Assembly (NCBI GenBank): GCA_902776835.1
Contig: CACYRK010000003.1
Span: 115,939 to 179,938, forward strand
Length of the DNA stretch: 64,000 nucleotides
Source of the DNA: an uncultured Bacteroidales bacterium
GTDB taxonomy: Bacteria; Bacteroidota; Bacteroidia; Bacteroidales; Muribaculaceae
Direction of reading: 5' to 3'
The notes beneath the pieces were generated by a model. That model was given only the letters and a program-made list of their open reading frames with translations, made no database searches and was not told where the DNA came from. Below are positions 34,005 through 43,199 of this stretch, piece after piece (the stretch's first letter is position 1; each line of letters begins with the position of its first letter). The translations under genes and the position numbers were made by a program.

Positions 34005-34599
34005 AAACGCGTATTTCACGAATAATAAACCACAAATTAAGCGGATTAAACAGGGCGATAGTCGAGTGATGATTAATGTCTGAAAGGAGTCGCTTCGCAG
34101 TTCTCGTGCGGTGGCGCGACTCCCTTCGTGGCTGAAAGGAGCCGCCTTACGGCGGGAAATCGAACAAAATTGAAACAAAATCTCACATTGAAAGAAAAAA
34201 ATTATTTTGTTAGATTTTGAATAGATTTCTGCGCCGTTAGGCGCACTCCCATCGTGGTTATTTTAAACATGAATTATCCATAAATTATCTTTGATAATTA
34301 TTTCATAATCAAATAATTAATGGCCAATTCATGGTCATTCGTGTTAGTCAACAAATTAAACAAATTGAACAAATTAAACAAATAGAGAAATTAATATAAT
34401 TCGTGAAATTCGCGTTAAGGTAGTAATCAGCCTATCAGATTAATCCGTAGTCAATAAACAATTCGTGAAATTCGCGTTGAAAACAAATAACCATTCGCGA
34501 AATTCGCGTTTTCTACGTGGCAGGCGAGTGGGCAAAACAATGGCGGTGCGCCACTTTGACGCACCGCCATATCTATAATCTCTAATCTATAGCCGAAGG
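34005..34599. other. AT-rich intergenic region with short dispersed repeats
   Basis: I see no supported gene in these 595 bp. There are three copies of ATTCGYGAAATTCGCGTT, at 34399-34416, 34461-34478 and 34493-34510. A tract of ACAAATTAA-like repeats lies near 34350-34385. Near 34570-34592 a TAGATTAGAGATTATAGAT-type motif occurs in inverse orientation to one at 32607-32642. Related GAAATTCG motifs recur near 47690. Confidence 0.6.
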
Positions 34600-37500
34600 C
34601 TATTTGCCCAGCAGGTGGTTGATCATAGCGTTGATGTCGTTGCCGTCGATGGCACCGTCGCCATTCACATCACCGTTAGGCCACGTCTGCTTACCCAGCA
34701 CGTGGTTGATGAGGCAGTTCAGGTCGTTACCGTCGACTGCGCCGTCGAGGTTGACGTCGAATGTGCTGGTGATGTGTGCAAACTCAAAGTTGTCGTAGAA
34801 GGCACCCAGACAACTGCTGGCCTCGGCCTTCAGTGCGACGTAGATGAGTTGTCCGGCATACTCGCTCAGGTCGTAACTCAGGTGATCCCATTCCTCTTCG
34901 TTGTAGAGTTCGGGCTTGAACTCCTCGCCCACCTGGGTGAAACTGTTGCGGTCGGTGGCGCTGGTGGTGCTCACGAGCACGGTAACGGTGGGGGTGCTTG
35001 CGGGCAGCACGCTGTTGATGCTCTCCCAGTTGCGCATGTCGAAGTTGAACTTCGAGTTTGCCGTGGCAACCATGGGTGCGCTCACAATCCAGTCCTCGAA
35101 TGTGCCGTTGGTGTTGCAGCGTGTCATCAGCGACTGCTTGCCGTGCGGCTCCTTCATCGAGTTGTAGCACTGGTCGGCGTTAAGCACGAAGAACGACAGT
35201 GCCATACCGTTGTTGGGGAAGTTCCAGAAGGTCAGCGGCGAGGTGGGCAGGCGGTCCACATCGATGGTGGTGAAGCCCTCGGGGCCTACGCCAGTGTCGT
35301 CGTGCTCGAAGCCGAAGAACTTGGTGTCGCTCGGCATAGCGATTGCGCTCACGCTCAGGGCCACGGAGTTGCCGTCGCTGAGGGTGACGAGCATCTCGTC
35401 GTCAAACTCCACAAATTCTTTTCCGTTGGCCACTGAGCCCGGAGCAAACGTGACGGTGAACAGTTTAGACTCGGAAGCGGCAATCTTGTCGCCAGCCTTG
35501 AGAGTGGTGCTGAACTGCGGGCTTGCGAAACTCACGCTGCTCACGGTCACCTCTTCGTTGCCAAGGTTGGTGAGAGCCATCTCGGGCGAGGTCTCGGCGG
35601 TGTTGGCGTTGACCTTGTAAGCGTCCCAATACTCGGTGCTGAAAGCCACCTGTGCTCCGGCGGGCTCAATTTTCACATTGTCGAGCGACGCGCCACGCGA
35701 GCGGCTGTAGTTGTGCGAGATGTAACGCCAGCGGAATGCCACGGTCTTGCCGGCATACGGCGTGAGGTCGATGTTCTCATACACCCAGTAGCGGATGGGC
35801 TCGTCGTCCTCATCGACACCTTCCTGGTTGTCGCTGATGAGTTTGAGTTGCGTCCACTGTCCGTCGACGTTGATATCCATCATCACGGCGTCGATGCCGT
35901 CGTCCTGAGTGCTGTGGTTGAGACGCACCTGCGTTTCGTCCTTGGTCAGGCTCACCGGGCGGTCGTTGCCCCACCAGAAACTCAACTGGTAACTCGAGCC
36001 GGCGGGCAGTTTCACGTCGGGAGTGGTGAGGATAGCCTCAACCTCGGTCTCGTTGCTGTAAGCCATTGCCGAGCGTGCGCCGTCGTAGGGATAGTAGTCG
36101 CTGGCGCTCCACTTGGTGTACTGGCCACCCTTGTTGTTCCAGCCCAGCGGTGCGAAGATGCCGCTGTCGAAGCCTTCGAACCAGGGGAAGTCGGCAATCG
36201 ACATGTCGGGCTGCGTGGTGAAGCACCACACGGGCACTTCCTCGGCATCGCCAACCTCGTTGTAGGGCACCACCTTCCAGTAGTAGGTGGTCTCGGGCAG
36301 CGTGGTAGCGAGGGTGTAGGTCAGCGCGTCGCCCATGTCTTGGCCGTTAAGCACGTTCCAGGTGTTCTCGCTGGTGCCGATGTACAGGCGGTAGCCCTCG
36401 GCAAACTGTGCCTCGGTCCACTTGAAGAGCACATCCTTGCCGTAGATGTTCACTGCCGAGTCGGCCGGAGCAACCACGTCCGATGCTTTGGGCACGCCGT
36501 CAAGTCCGGCGACGCCAGGCAGCAGCACGCGGTCGATGATGAAGTTGGCGCTCTCGTCCATGCCGTACTCGCTGTCGTAGTACACTGCAGTGTTGACAAA
36601 GCGCAGCACCACGCTGTCGCTGGTGACGCTGGTCAGGTCGATGTGAATCTCTTGCAACTCGTTGATGACGGTGGGATCGGCGGTCCACAGGTTACTGTTG
36701 AAGGTCTTGCCACCGTCGGTCGACATCTGCACAATCAGGTCGTTGCCCGGAATCTCATAGTCTTCGCCGTAGTACTGGCTGTAGAAGGTGAACATCATCT
36801 CATGCGGCGTGTTGGGATCGCTGAGATCGAGCATCGGGGTGTTGATGTAACTGTCCTCGATATATCCCGAGCCGTACATACTCCAGTCGCCCTCGAGGGC
36901 ATAGTAGGTGCGGCTCCACTGGTTGATGCCTTGTCCCAGTGTCCAGCCTGCCGGCGGGAACTGCTCGCCCTCAAAGAGTTCGAGCACATAGCCGTCGGGG
37001 ATGGCCTGCTTGCTGGCAACGGCGTGCAGCGTCACATCGCCACCATTGGTGTGAATCACGATGTCGCCCTCGGTGGGGCTGGTGAGCGACGAGAGGTAGT
37101 AAATCTGGAACTGCGAGGTTTCGTTCACACCGAGTTCCACGCTGGTGTCGACGTTAGCGCCGAACGCGTTGGTGGCGTCGTAGCCGGTGATCCTAAGGCC
37201 GCGCAGACCCACATTCTTGATAGTCATAATCTCGCTGTACAACTTCTCGCCGATGTAACTCATCGGGAAAGTGTAGGTGCTCTGCGAGAGTTCGGGCCTG
37301 GGACCTGTCGACGGCGTGAACTGCTTGATGCTCACGTTGTCAAGATAAAGCACGTTACCGGTCTTCTTCTTCAGGTCGTAGATAAAGGCGATGCGCACCG
37401 TCTTGCCCTGCCATGCCGACAGGTCGATCTTCGAGGTTTGCACAGCCCAGTTGGTCCACAGGTACGAGCCGTAGATGTCGGCAGGCACACCGCTGTCGCG

Positions 37501-37968
37501 CACCATTTGCTCGTCGGTAATGTCGAGCACGATGGTTTGCTCGTTGGTAGCCTGGTCGATAACAGCGACCTTGAAGGTGTACTCACCCTTCTCGAGCACG
37601 CTGTAGGCAGCAGCCTCCCAGTCGAGACTCAACTGATAGGTGTTGTCGAGTTCAACAGCGGGCGTCATCAAAATTTCCTGGCGAGGACCCAGCGCGTTGG
37701 TGTTGTTGGGGTCTTGCCACGTCGGGGCGTCGCAGCACATGTACTTGTGGCCGCTCATTGTCGAGCCAGTAGAACTGTAATGCACAGCCCAGCGGTACAG
37801 GTCGTTGGTACCCGAATAACTGTCGACACGCTCCCACCCCGGGGGCAGGGTTGTCGTGGTCTCGGTCCCAGGGACATCCTCAAAGCCCTCGTCGATAAGC
37901 GTTTGCGCGCCCATCGTCATGCCGAACGATGCCACCAAGGCCAAAACCATTAGGTAGATTCTTTTCAT
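34600..37968 (-). CDS. Secreted multidomain protein: choice-of-anchor J domains, FN3, dockerin-like C-terminus
   Basis: This 1122-residue protein has a signal peptide (YLMVLALVASFGMTMGA). It contains at least three cleaved-adhesin or choice-of-anchor J-like beta-sandwich units. These are recognisable from phrases such as LPPGWERVDS, FPPAGWTLGQGINQWSR, and FAPLGWNNKGGQYTKWS near their starts. An FN3-like unit (FKWTEAQFAEGYRLYIGTSE) lies in the middle. The end is a dockerin-like pair of calcium loops, DVNLDGAVDGNDLNCLINHV and DVNGDGAIDGNDINAMINHL. It is probably a cell-surface or secreted adhesin or hydrolase-associated protein. It has an exact -7 element 54 bp upstream. Confidence 0.8.
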   Translation of the reverse strand: MKRIYLMVLALVASFGMTMGAQTLIDEGFEDVPGTETTTTLPPGWERVDSYSGTNDLYRWAVHYSSTGSTMSGHKYMCCDAPTWQDPNNTNALGPRQEILMTPAVELDNTYQLSLDWEAAAYSVLEKGEYTFKVAVIDQATNEQTIVLDITDEQMVRDSGVPADIYGSYLWTNWAVQTSKIDLSAWQGKTVRIAFIYDLKKKTGNVLYLDNVSIKQFTPSTGPRPELSQSTYTFPMSYIGEKLYSEIMTIKNVGLRGLRITGYDATNAFGANVDTSVELGVNETSQFQIYYLSSLTSPTEGDIVIHTNGGDVTLHAVASKQAIPDGYVLELFEGEQFPPAGWTLGQGINQWSRTYYALEGDWSMYGSGYIEDSYINTPMLDLSDPNTPHEMMFTFYSQYYGEDYEIPGNDLIVQMSTDGGKTFNSNLWTADPTVINELQEIHIDLTSVTSDSVVLRFVNTAVYYDSEYGMDESANFIIDRVLLPGVAGLDGVPKASDVVAPADSAVNIYGKDVLFKWTEAQFAEGYRLYIGTSENTWNVLNGQDMGDALTYTLATTLPETTYYWKVVPYNEVGDAEEVPVWCFTTQPDMSIADFPWFEGFDSGIFAPLGWNNKGGQYTKWSASDYYPYDGARSAMAYSNETEVEAILTTPDVKLPAGSSYQLSFWWGNDRPVSLTKDETQVRLNHSTQDDGIDAVMMDINVDGQWTQLKLISDNQEGVDEDDEPIRYWVYENIDLTPYAGKTVAFRWRYISHNYSRSRGASLDNVKIEPAGAQVAFSTEYWDAYKVNANTAETSPEMALTNLGNEEVTVSSVSFASPQFSTTLKAGDKIAASESKLFTVTFAPGSVANGKEFVEFDDEMLVTLSDGNSVALSVSAIAMPSDTKFFGFEHDDTGVGPEGFTTIDVDRLPTSPLTFWNFPNNGMALSFFVLNADQCYNSMKEPHGKQSLMTRCNTNGTFEDWIVSAPMVATANSKFNFDMRNWESINSVLPASTPTVTVLVSTTSATDRNSFTQVGEEFKPELYNEEEWDHLSYDLSEYAGQLIYVALKAEASSCLGAFYDNFEFAHITSTFDVNLDGAVDGNDLNCLINHVLGKQTWPNGDVNGDGAIDGNDINAMINHLLGK

Positions 37969-38021
37969 GCCATGAAATGTATTAAGTTAATAAAAAAAAT
38001 GTATTACTTTTTAGGATTTTG

Positions 38022-38029
38022 CAAATATA
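38022..38029 (-). promoter_or_regulatory. -7 promoter element for the 34600 gene
   Basis: The minus strand reads TATATTTG, an exact match, 54 bp before the ATG at 37968. The rest of 38030-38270 holds no gene I can support. Confidence 0.55.
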
Positions 38030-38270
38030 CAAAAAAATTCACAAATCTCCCACCTTTCACCCCCATTTTTGAAAAAAAAACTTTTTCATCCCCTGGCGTT
38101 GCCCCCGGGCCATTCCACCCAATGGCGACCTTTTTAATCTGGCGCATAAGTGCAAATGAATATAACTGAGAGAGCCAAATCAAGTGTGCGCACTTAATTC
38201 ACCCAACGGTTTTTACACTATAATTTGTGGTTATTTATGGCGTTTTGGTGATGAGCCTAGTGGGGCATAT

Positions 38271-41200
38271 TTGGTGAATTGCTTTCAAATTTGTATCTTT
38301 GTGCTTAGTTACACAACAGCATGGATCGCAACGCCCGCTACGTTGCAGTTGTGAATTGCTTTCAAATTTGTATCTTTGTGCTAAGTTACACAACCGCAGC
38401 GATGACGAAATCGGGGCGATGCTGTTGTGAATTGCTTTCAAATTTGTATCTTTGTGCTAAGTTACACAACTCGGTTGGAGTAAGAATCTATTTCATACCT
38501 GTTGTGAATTGCTTTCAAATTTGTATCTTTGTGCTAAGTTACACAACGGAACCCGAACCCATTATATAAACGATATTGTTGTGAATTGCTTTCAAATTTG
38601 TATCTTTGTGCTAAGTTACACAACTCAATGCGTCCCATTCGTCAGTGGTAAAGAGTTGTGAATTGCTTTCAAATTTGTATCTTTGTGCTAAGTTACACAA
38701 CAAGTCATACCCGATGAATGGGTTGTAAGCAGTTGTGAATTGCTTTCAAATTTGTATCTTTGTGCTAAGTTACACAACACGATGCTCTTCACGATACTTG
38801 GCTCGGGAGTTGTGAATTGCTTTCAAATTTGTATCTTTGTGCTAAGTTACACAACCCATCGACGAGCCATCACAGACGATAACGGGTTGTGAATTGCTTT
38901 CAAATTTGTATCTTTGTGCTAAGTTACACAACCTGCCCGCAAGGACTTGCGCAAGGCGCACCGTTGTGAATTGCTTTCAAATTTGTATCTTTGTGCTAAG
39001 TTACACAACCCAGTTGGGCAGACGAAAGTATAGCGGCAGGTTGTGAATTGCTTTCAAATTTGTATCTTTGTGCTAAGTTACACAACTCCCAGTAGTAGAT
39101 GCGCCGCCCATCCTTGTTGTGAATTGCTTTCAAATTTGTATCTTTGTGCTAAGTTACACAACTATTTCAATGACGGTCGAAAATGACGAGGAGTTGTGAA
39201 TTGCTTTCAAATTTGTATCTTTGTGCTAAGTTACACAACAGCATCGTGGACGAGTTGCCCACGGACTAGTTGTGAATTGCTTTCAAATTTGTATCTTTGT
39301 GCTAAGTTACACAACGTGAACTTGTACCTTTGCACTTGGACTTGCGTTGTGAATTGCTTTCAAATTTGTATCTTTGTGCTAAGTTACACAACCGTGGCCG
39401 AGTTTAACCGCAGCGCACTCGTGTTGTGAATTGCTTTCAAATTTGTATCTTTGTGCTAAGTTACACAACAAAGCCTCAAAATGGGGCAATAAAACCGCGT
39501 TGTGAATTGCTTTCAAATTTGTATCTTTGTGCTAAGTTACACAACGTACAACGAATTTGAGGACAAGTTCAAGCCGTTGTGAATTGCTTTCAAATTTGTA
39601 TCTTTGTGCTAAGTTACACAACACTTTGCCGTTGCGTGTTGCCTTGCCCTGCGTTGTGAATTGCTTTCAAATTTGTATCTTTGTGCTAAGTTACACAACA
39701 TTGGGCATGTACTTATATTCAGCATATCGTTGTGAATTGCTTTCAAATTTGTATCTTTGTGCTAAGTTACACAACATTTACTGCTAGGTGTCACCTAGCA
39801 CTATAGTTGTGAATTGCTTTCAAATTTGTATCTTTGTGCTAAGTTACACAACTAAATAGTAATCGAATTTATTCCAGCGATGTTGTGAATTGCTTTCAAA
39901 TTTGTATCTTTGTGCTAAGTTACACAACATTTACAAATTTAAAAAATATGCTTGTTATGTTGTGAATTGCTTTCAAATTTGTATCTTTGTGCTAAGTTAC
40001 ACAACATTATATTTGGTGAAGTTTTGCAAACATCTGTTGTGAATTGCTTTCAAATTTGTATCTTTGTGCTAAGTTACACAACGAATCCGAGCCTGACGCT
40101 CCTGCGATTTCTGTTGTGAATTGCTTTCAAATTTGTATCTTTGTGCTAAGTTACACAACTGCTGGCCATAAAGTTGCAACGAGCGTTGCGTTGTGAATTG
40201 CTTTCAAATTTGTATCTTTGTGCTAAGTTACACAACTCCGGTGCCTATGAGCCAATCACGGCACGGCGTTGTGAATTGCTTTCAAATTTGTATCTTTGTG
40301 CTAAGTTACACAACGGAAAGTAGTGCCTTCATCGGCTACAAGTGGTTGTGAATTGCTTTCAAATTTGTATCTTTGTGCTAAGTTACACAACCTTATTATG
40401 GTTTATACGAAAGAAGAATTGTTGTGAATTGCTTTCAAATTTGTATCTTTGTGCTAAGTTACACAACAGAAGGATAAAATATTTCCTGCTCTAACTTGTT
40501 GTGAATTGCTTTCAAATTTGTATCTTTGTGCTAAGTTACACAACGCCTAGCGAGAAATAAAACCACACTGGCTGTTGTGAATTGCTTTCAAATTTGTATC
40601 TTTGTGCTAAGTTACACAACGCTATATAGAAATAGCAAGAAAGAACGGTGTTGTGAATTGCTTTCAAATTTGTATCTTTGTGCTAAGTTACACAACTTCT
40701 CAAGCGTGGAGCGATGCGTGACTTTGTTGTGAATTGCTTTCAAATTTGTATCTTTGTGCTAAGTTACACAACTCGAAACCTTATGCAAGTAGTCCTCGCG
40801 CTGGGTTGTGAATTGCTTTCAAATTTGTATCTTTGTGCTAAGTTACACAACCAGTGCTTTGGAACAACAAGAGTTCTCGCAGTTGTGAATTGCTTTCAAA
40901 TTTGTATCTTTGTGCTAAGTTACACAACGCACACTTTGACTTAAAGTCGGGCAACACTGTTGTGAATTGCTTTCAAATTTGTATCTTTGTGCTAAGTTAC
41001 ACAACTTGCTTTCTAATCTTTTGGCGAACAGTGATGTTGTGAATTGCTTTCAAATTTGTATCTTTGTGCTAAGTTACACAACCCGTGCCTTCACCATCTT
41101 CACCGCCTGTAAGTTGTGAATTGCTTTCAAATTTGTATCTTTGTGCTAAGTTACACAACACATTTAAAACTACAAAATTATGACATTGGTTGTGAATTGC

Positions 41201-41696
41201 TTTCAAATTTGTATCTTTGTGCTAAGTTACACAACCTCTTGCACCGAGAGGAAGACGAGCAGATGGTTGTGAATTGCTTTCAAATTTGTATCTTTGTGCT
41301 AAGTTACACAACCAAGGCAGGGAGCAAATGGAAAACAATGCCGTTGTGAATTGCTTTCAAATTTGTATCTTTGTGCTAAGTTACACAACCTTTGTTATCA
41401 GCTTTGCCGATGCCCCTGCGTTGTGAATTGCTTTCAAATTTGTATCTTTGTGCTAAGTTACACAACAAATAAACTGATCTTCCAGATTTTGAGCCTGTTG
41501 TGAATTGCTTTCAAATTTGTATCTTTGTGCTAAGTTACACAACTATACCACCACGACTCATCCGATAAATACGGTTGTGAATTGCTTTCAAATTTGTATC
41601 TTTGTGCTAAGTTACACAACAATCGAGCATAGACTCACGAAAATCACCAGTTGTGAATTGCTTTCAAATTTGTATCTTTGTGCTAAGTTACACAAC
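38271..41696 (+). CRISPR. Type II-C CRISPR array, 45 repeats and 44 spacers
   Basis: The repeat is 47 bp. It begins GTTGTGAATTGCTTTCAAAT, continues TTGTATCTTTG, and ends TGCTAAGTTACACAAC. By hand count there are 45 copies. All look identical except the first (38271-38317), which differs at two bases at its left edge and one near the right. Spacers are mostly 29-30 bp, with single spacers of 31 bp (ending 40267) and 32 bp (ending 40804). The tracrRNA anti-repeat pairs with repeat positions 2-25 in this orientation, so crRNAs are read on plus. Each repeat also holds TTG-N19-TATCTTTG, a full Bacteroidetes promoter. The array faces the cas genes tail to tail. Confidence 0.98.
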
Positions 41697-41760
41697 TGAT
41701 TTCTTGTAATTAATTAAGAATCATTGGTTTACACAGCACAATAGGATTAAAAAATTAAAA

Positions 41761-41813
41761 GAAACGAAGAAAGATTTCGCCAATGGCTGACTCTTTCTTC
41801 GTTTCCCTTTTTT
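41761..41813. terminator. Bidirectional terminator between CRISPR array and cas2
   Basis: Perfect 13-bp arms GAAACGAAGAAAG (41761-41773) and CTTTCTTCGTTTC (41793-41805) are followed by CCTTTTTT on plus. On minus they are followed by TTTTAATTTTTT. It would end both the crRNA transcript and the cas operon transcript. The 64 bp between the last repeat and this stem are AT-rich and may be the leader where new spacers are added. Confidence 0.85.
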
Positions 41814-41894
41814 GCATTTAATATTAGCGCAAACGCCCATCAAGTGTTGTTAATTAATGCCAAAGTGTCTCAATAATTCTTAACAAGACACCGC

Positions 41895-42245
<351 letters not shown>

Positions 42246-43181
42246 CTATAACTCTGGATAGACGATTTTTCTAATCTCGCCAGCAAAGCATTTTTGCAGT
42301 GAGGCCGTTGTTGTCTCCACCGCAACCATCAATGGGCTGCGATGCCCCGCGATTTTCACCTCGGTGGTGGGCAACGACAGCAACTGTTGTTTCAACTTTA
42401 CTGTCAATTCTGAAATCCTGCTGTTGTTACCCACGATGTCTTTTACCAATTCATCAACCACAGGGCGGTAAGGCTCCATTATGTCGTCGGCAAGGCAGTA
42501 GGCGTTGTAGCGGTTATGGTGGTGGATTCCCAAAGTCGGCAATAACCCTTTACCCACCAAACTACGAGCCACAATGGCCCTCAAGATGGCGTAGCCATAG
42601 TTGAGCAAATTGTTGGGTGGGTCACCCTCGCGTTCGCGCTTAAACTGAGGAAATTCAGGAAACAGATTCCTCCAATAATAAGCCGCGGCTCGTGCCTCAA
42701 GATTCATCGCATCGTCGCTTCTAACATTTTCGGCCCAAGTAAGCATATTACCTACTTCGGCACCTGTAAGCCGATAAAGCACTCTTGCCTGATTTGCAAT
42801 TTTCGCTTGAACAGTCTGCTGCCACAATTGTTTGCGCAAGGGCTTGCTGCTGGACAGTTGTTCCATAAACCGCTCATGCTGAATGTTGTGGGCATCAAGT
42901 GGCAGCAGCAAGCCTGCCGGCATATTAGTAGAGTCGCAAGTAACGACGGCACAATTGTTCTCCATCAATCGCTCAAGAAGGCCTTGAGTGACTGTGATGC
43001 GTTTATTGTCAAGAATTACAAGCCCTAAGTCTTCGATGGGGAATGTACGTGCTGGCTCAGCGCCCCAGTGAGTGAGGTCGCTATATTCCGCATCGGAGTC
43101 ATCTGGAAGCCGGAGCACCATCTGGGCATTCCTTAGACTCAGGTAAGCGGGGTTACCAAAATATAGAGTCCGTTTAATCAT
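42246..43181 (-). CDS. cas1: CRISPR-associated integrase Cas1 (type II)
   Basis: This 311-residue protein inserts new spacers together with Cas2. Type II Cas1 features are the start MIKRTLYFGNPAYLSLRNAQ, the metal-binding glutamate in MNLEARAAAYYWRNLFP, and the histidine/aspartate region LGIHHHNRYNAYCLADDIME followed by PYRPVVDELV. The length is usual. It starts 18 bp after the cas9 stop and runs into cas2 after 12 bp, so cas9-cas1-cas2 is one operon. No cas4 or csn2 is present, which makes this subtype II-C. Confidence 0.97.
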   Translation of the reverse strand: MIKRTLYFGNPAYLSLRNAQMVLRLPDDSDAEYSDLTHWGAEPARTFPIEDLGLVILDNKRITVTQGLLERLMENNCAVVTCDSTNMPAGLLLPLDAHNIQHERFMEQLSSSKPLRKQLWQQTVQAKIANQARVLYRLTGAEVGNMLTWAENVRSDDAMNLEARAAAYYWRNLFPEFPQFKREREGDPPNNLLNYGYAILRAIVARSLVGKGLLPTLGIHHHNRYNAYCLADDIMEPYRPVVDELVKDIVGNNSRISELTVKLKQQLLSLPTTEVKIAGHRSPLMVAVETTTASLQKCFAGEIRKIVYPEL

Positions 43182-43199
43182 CTTTATTAGTATTCTTTA

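Noticed and set aside
35713..37953. 746-residue open frame on plus, opposite the 34600 secreted protein
   Set aside because: The minus frame has a signal peptide, recognisable domains and a dockerin end. The plus frame is rich in V, H and A without domains, a common shadow of GC-rich codon use.
39196..41699. Several short open frames inside the CRISPR array
   Set aside because: They are repetitive translations of the 47-bp repeat (NCFQICIFVLSYTT) and are not genes.
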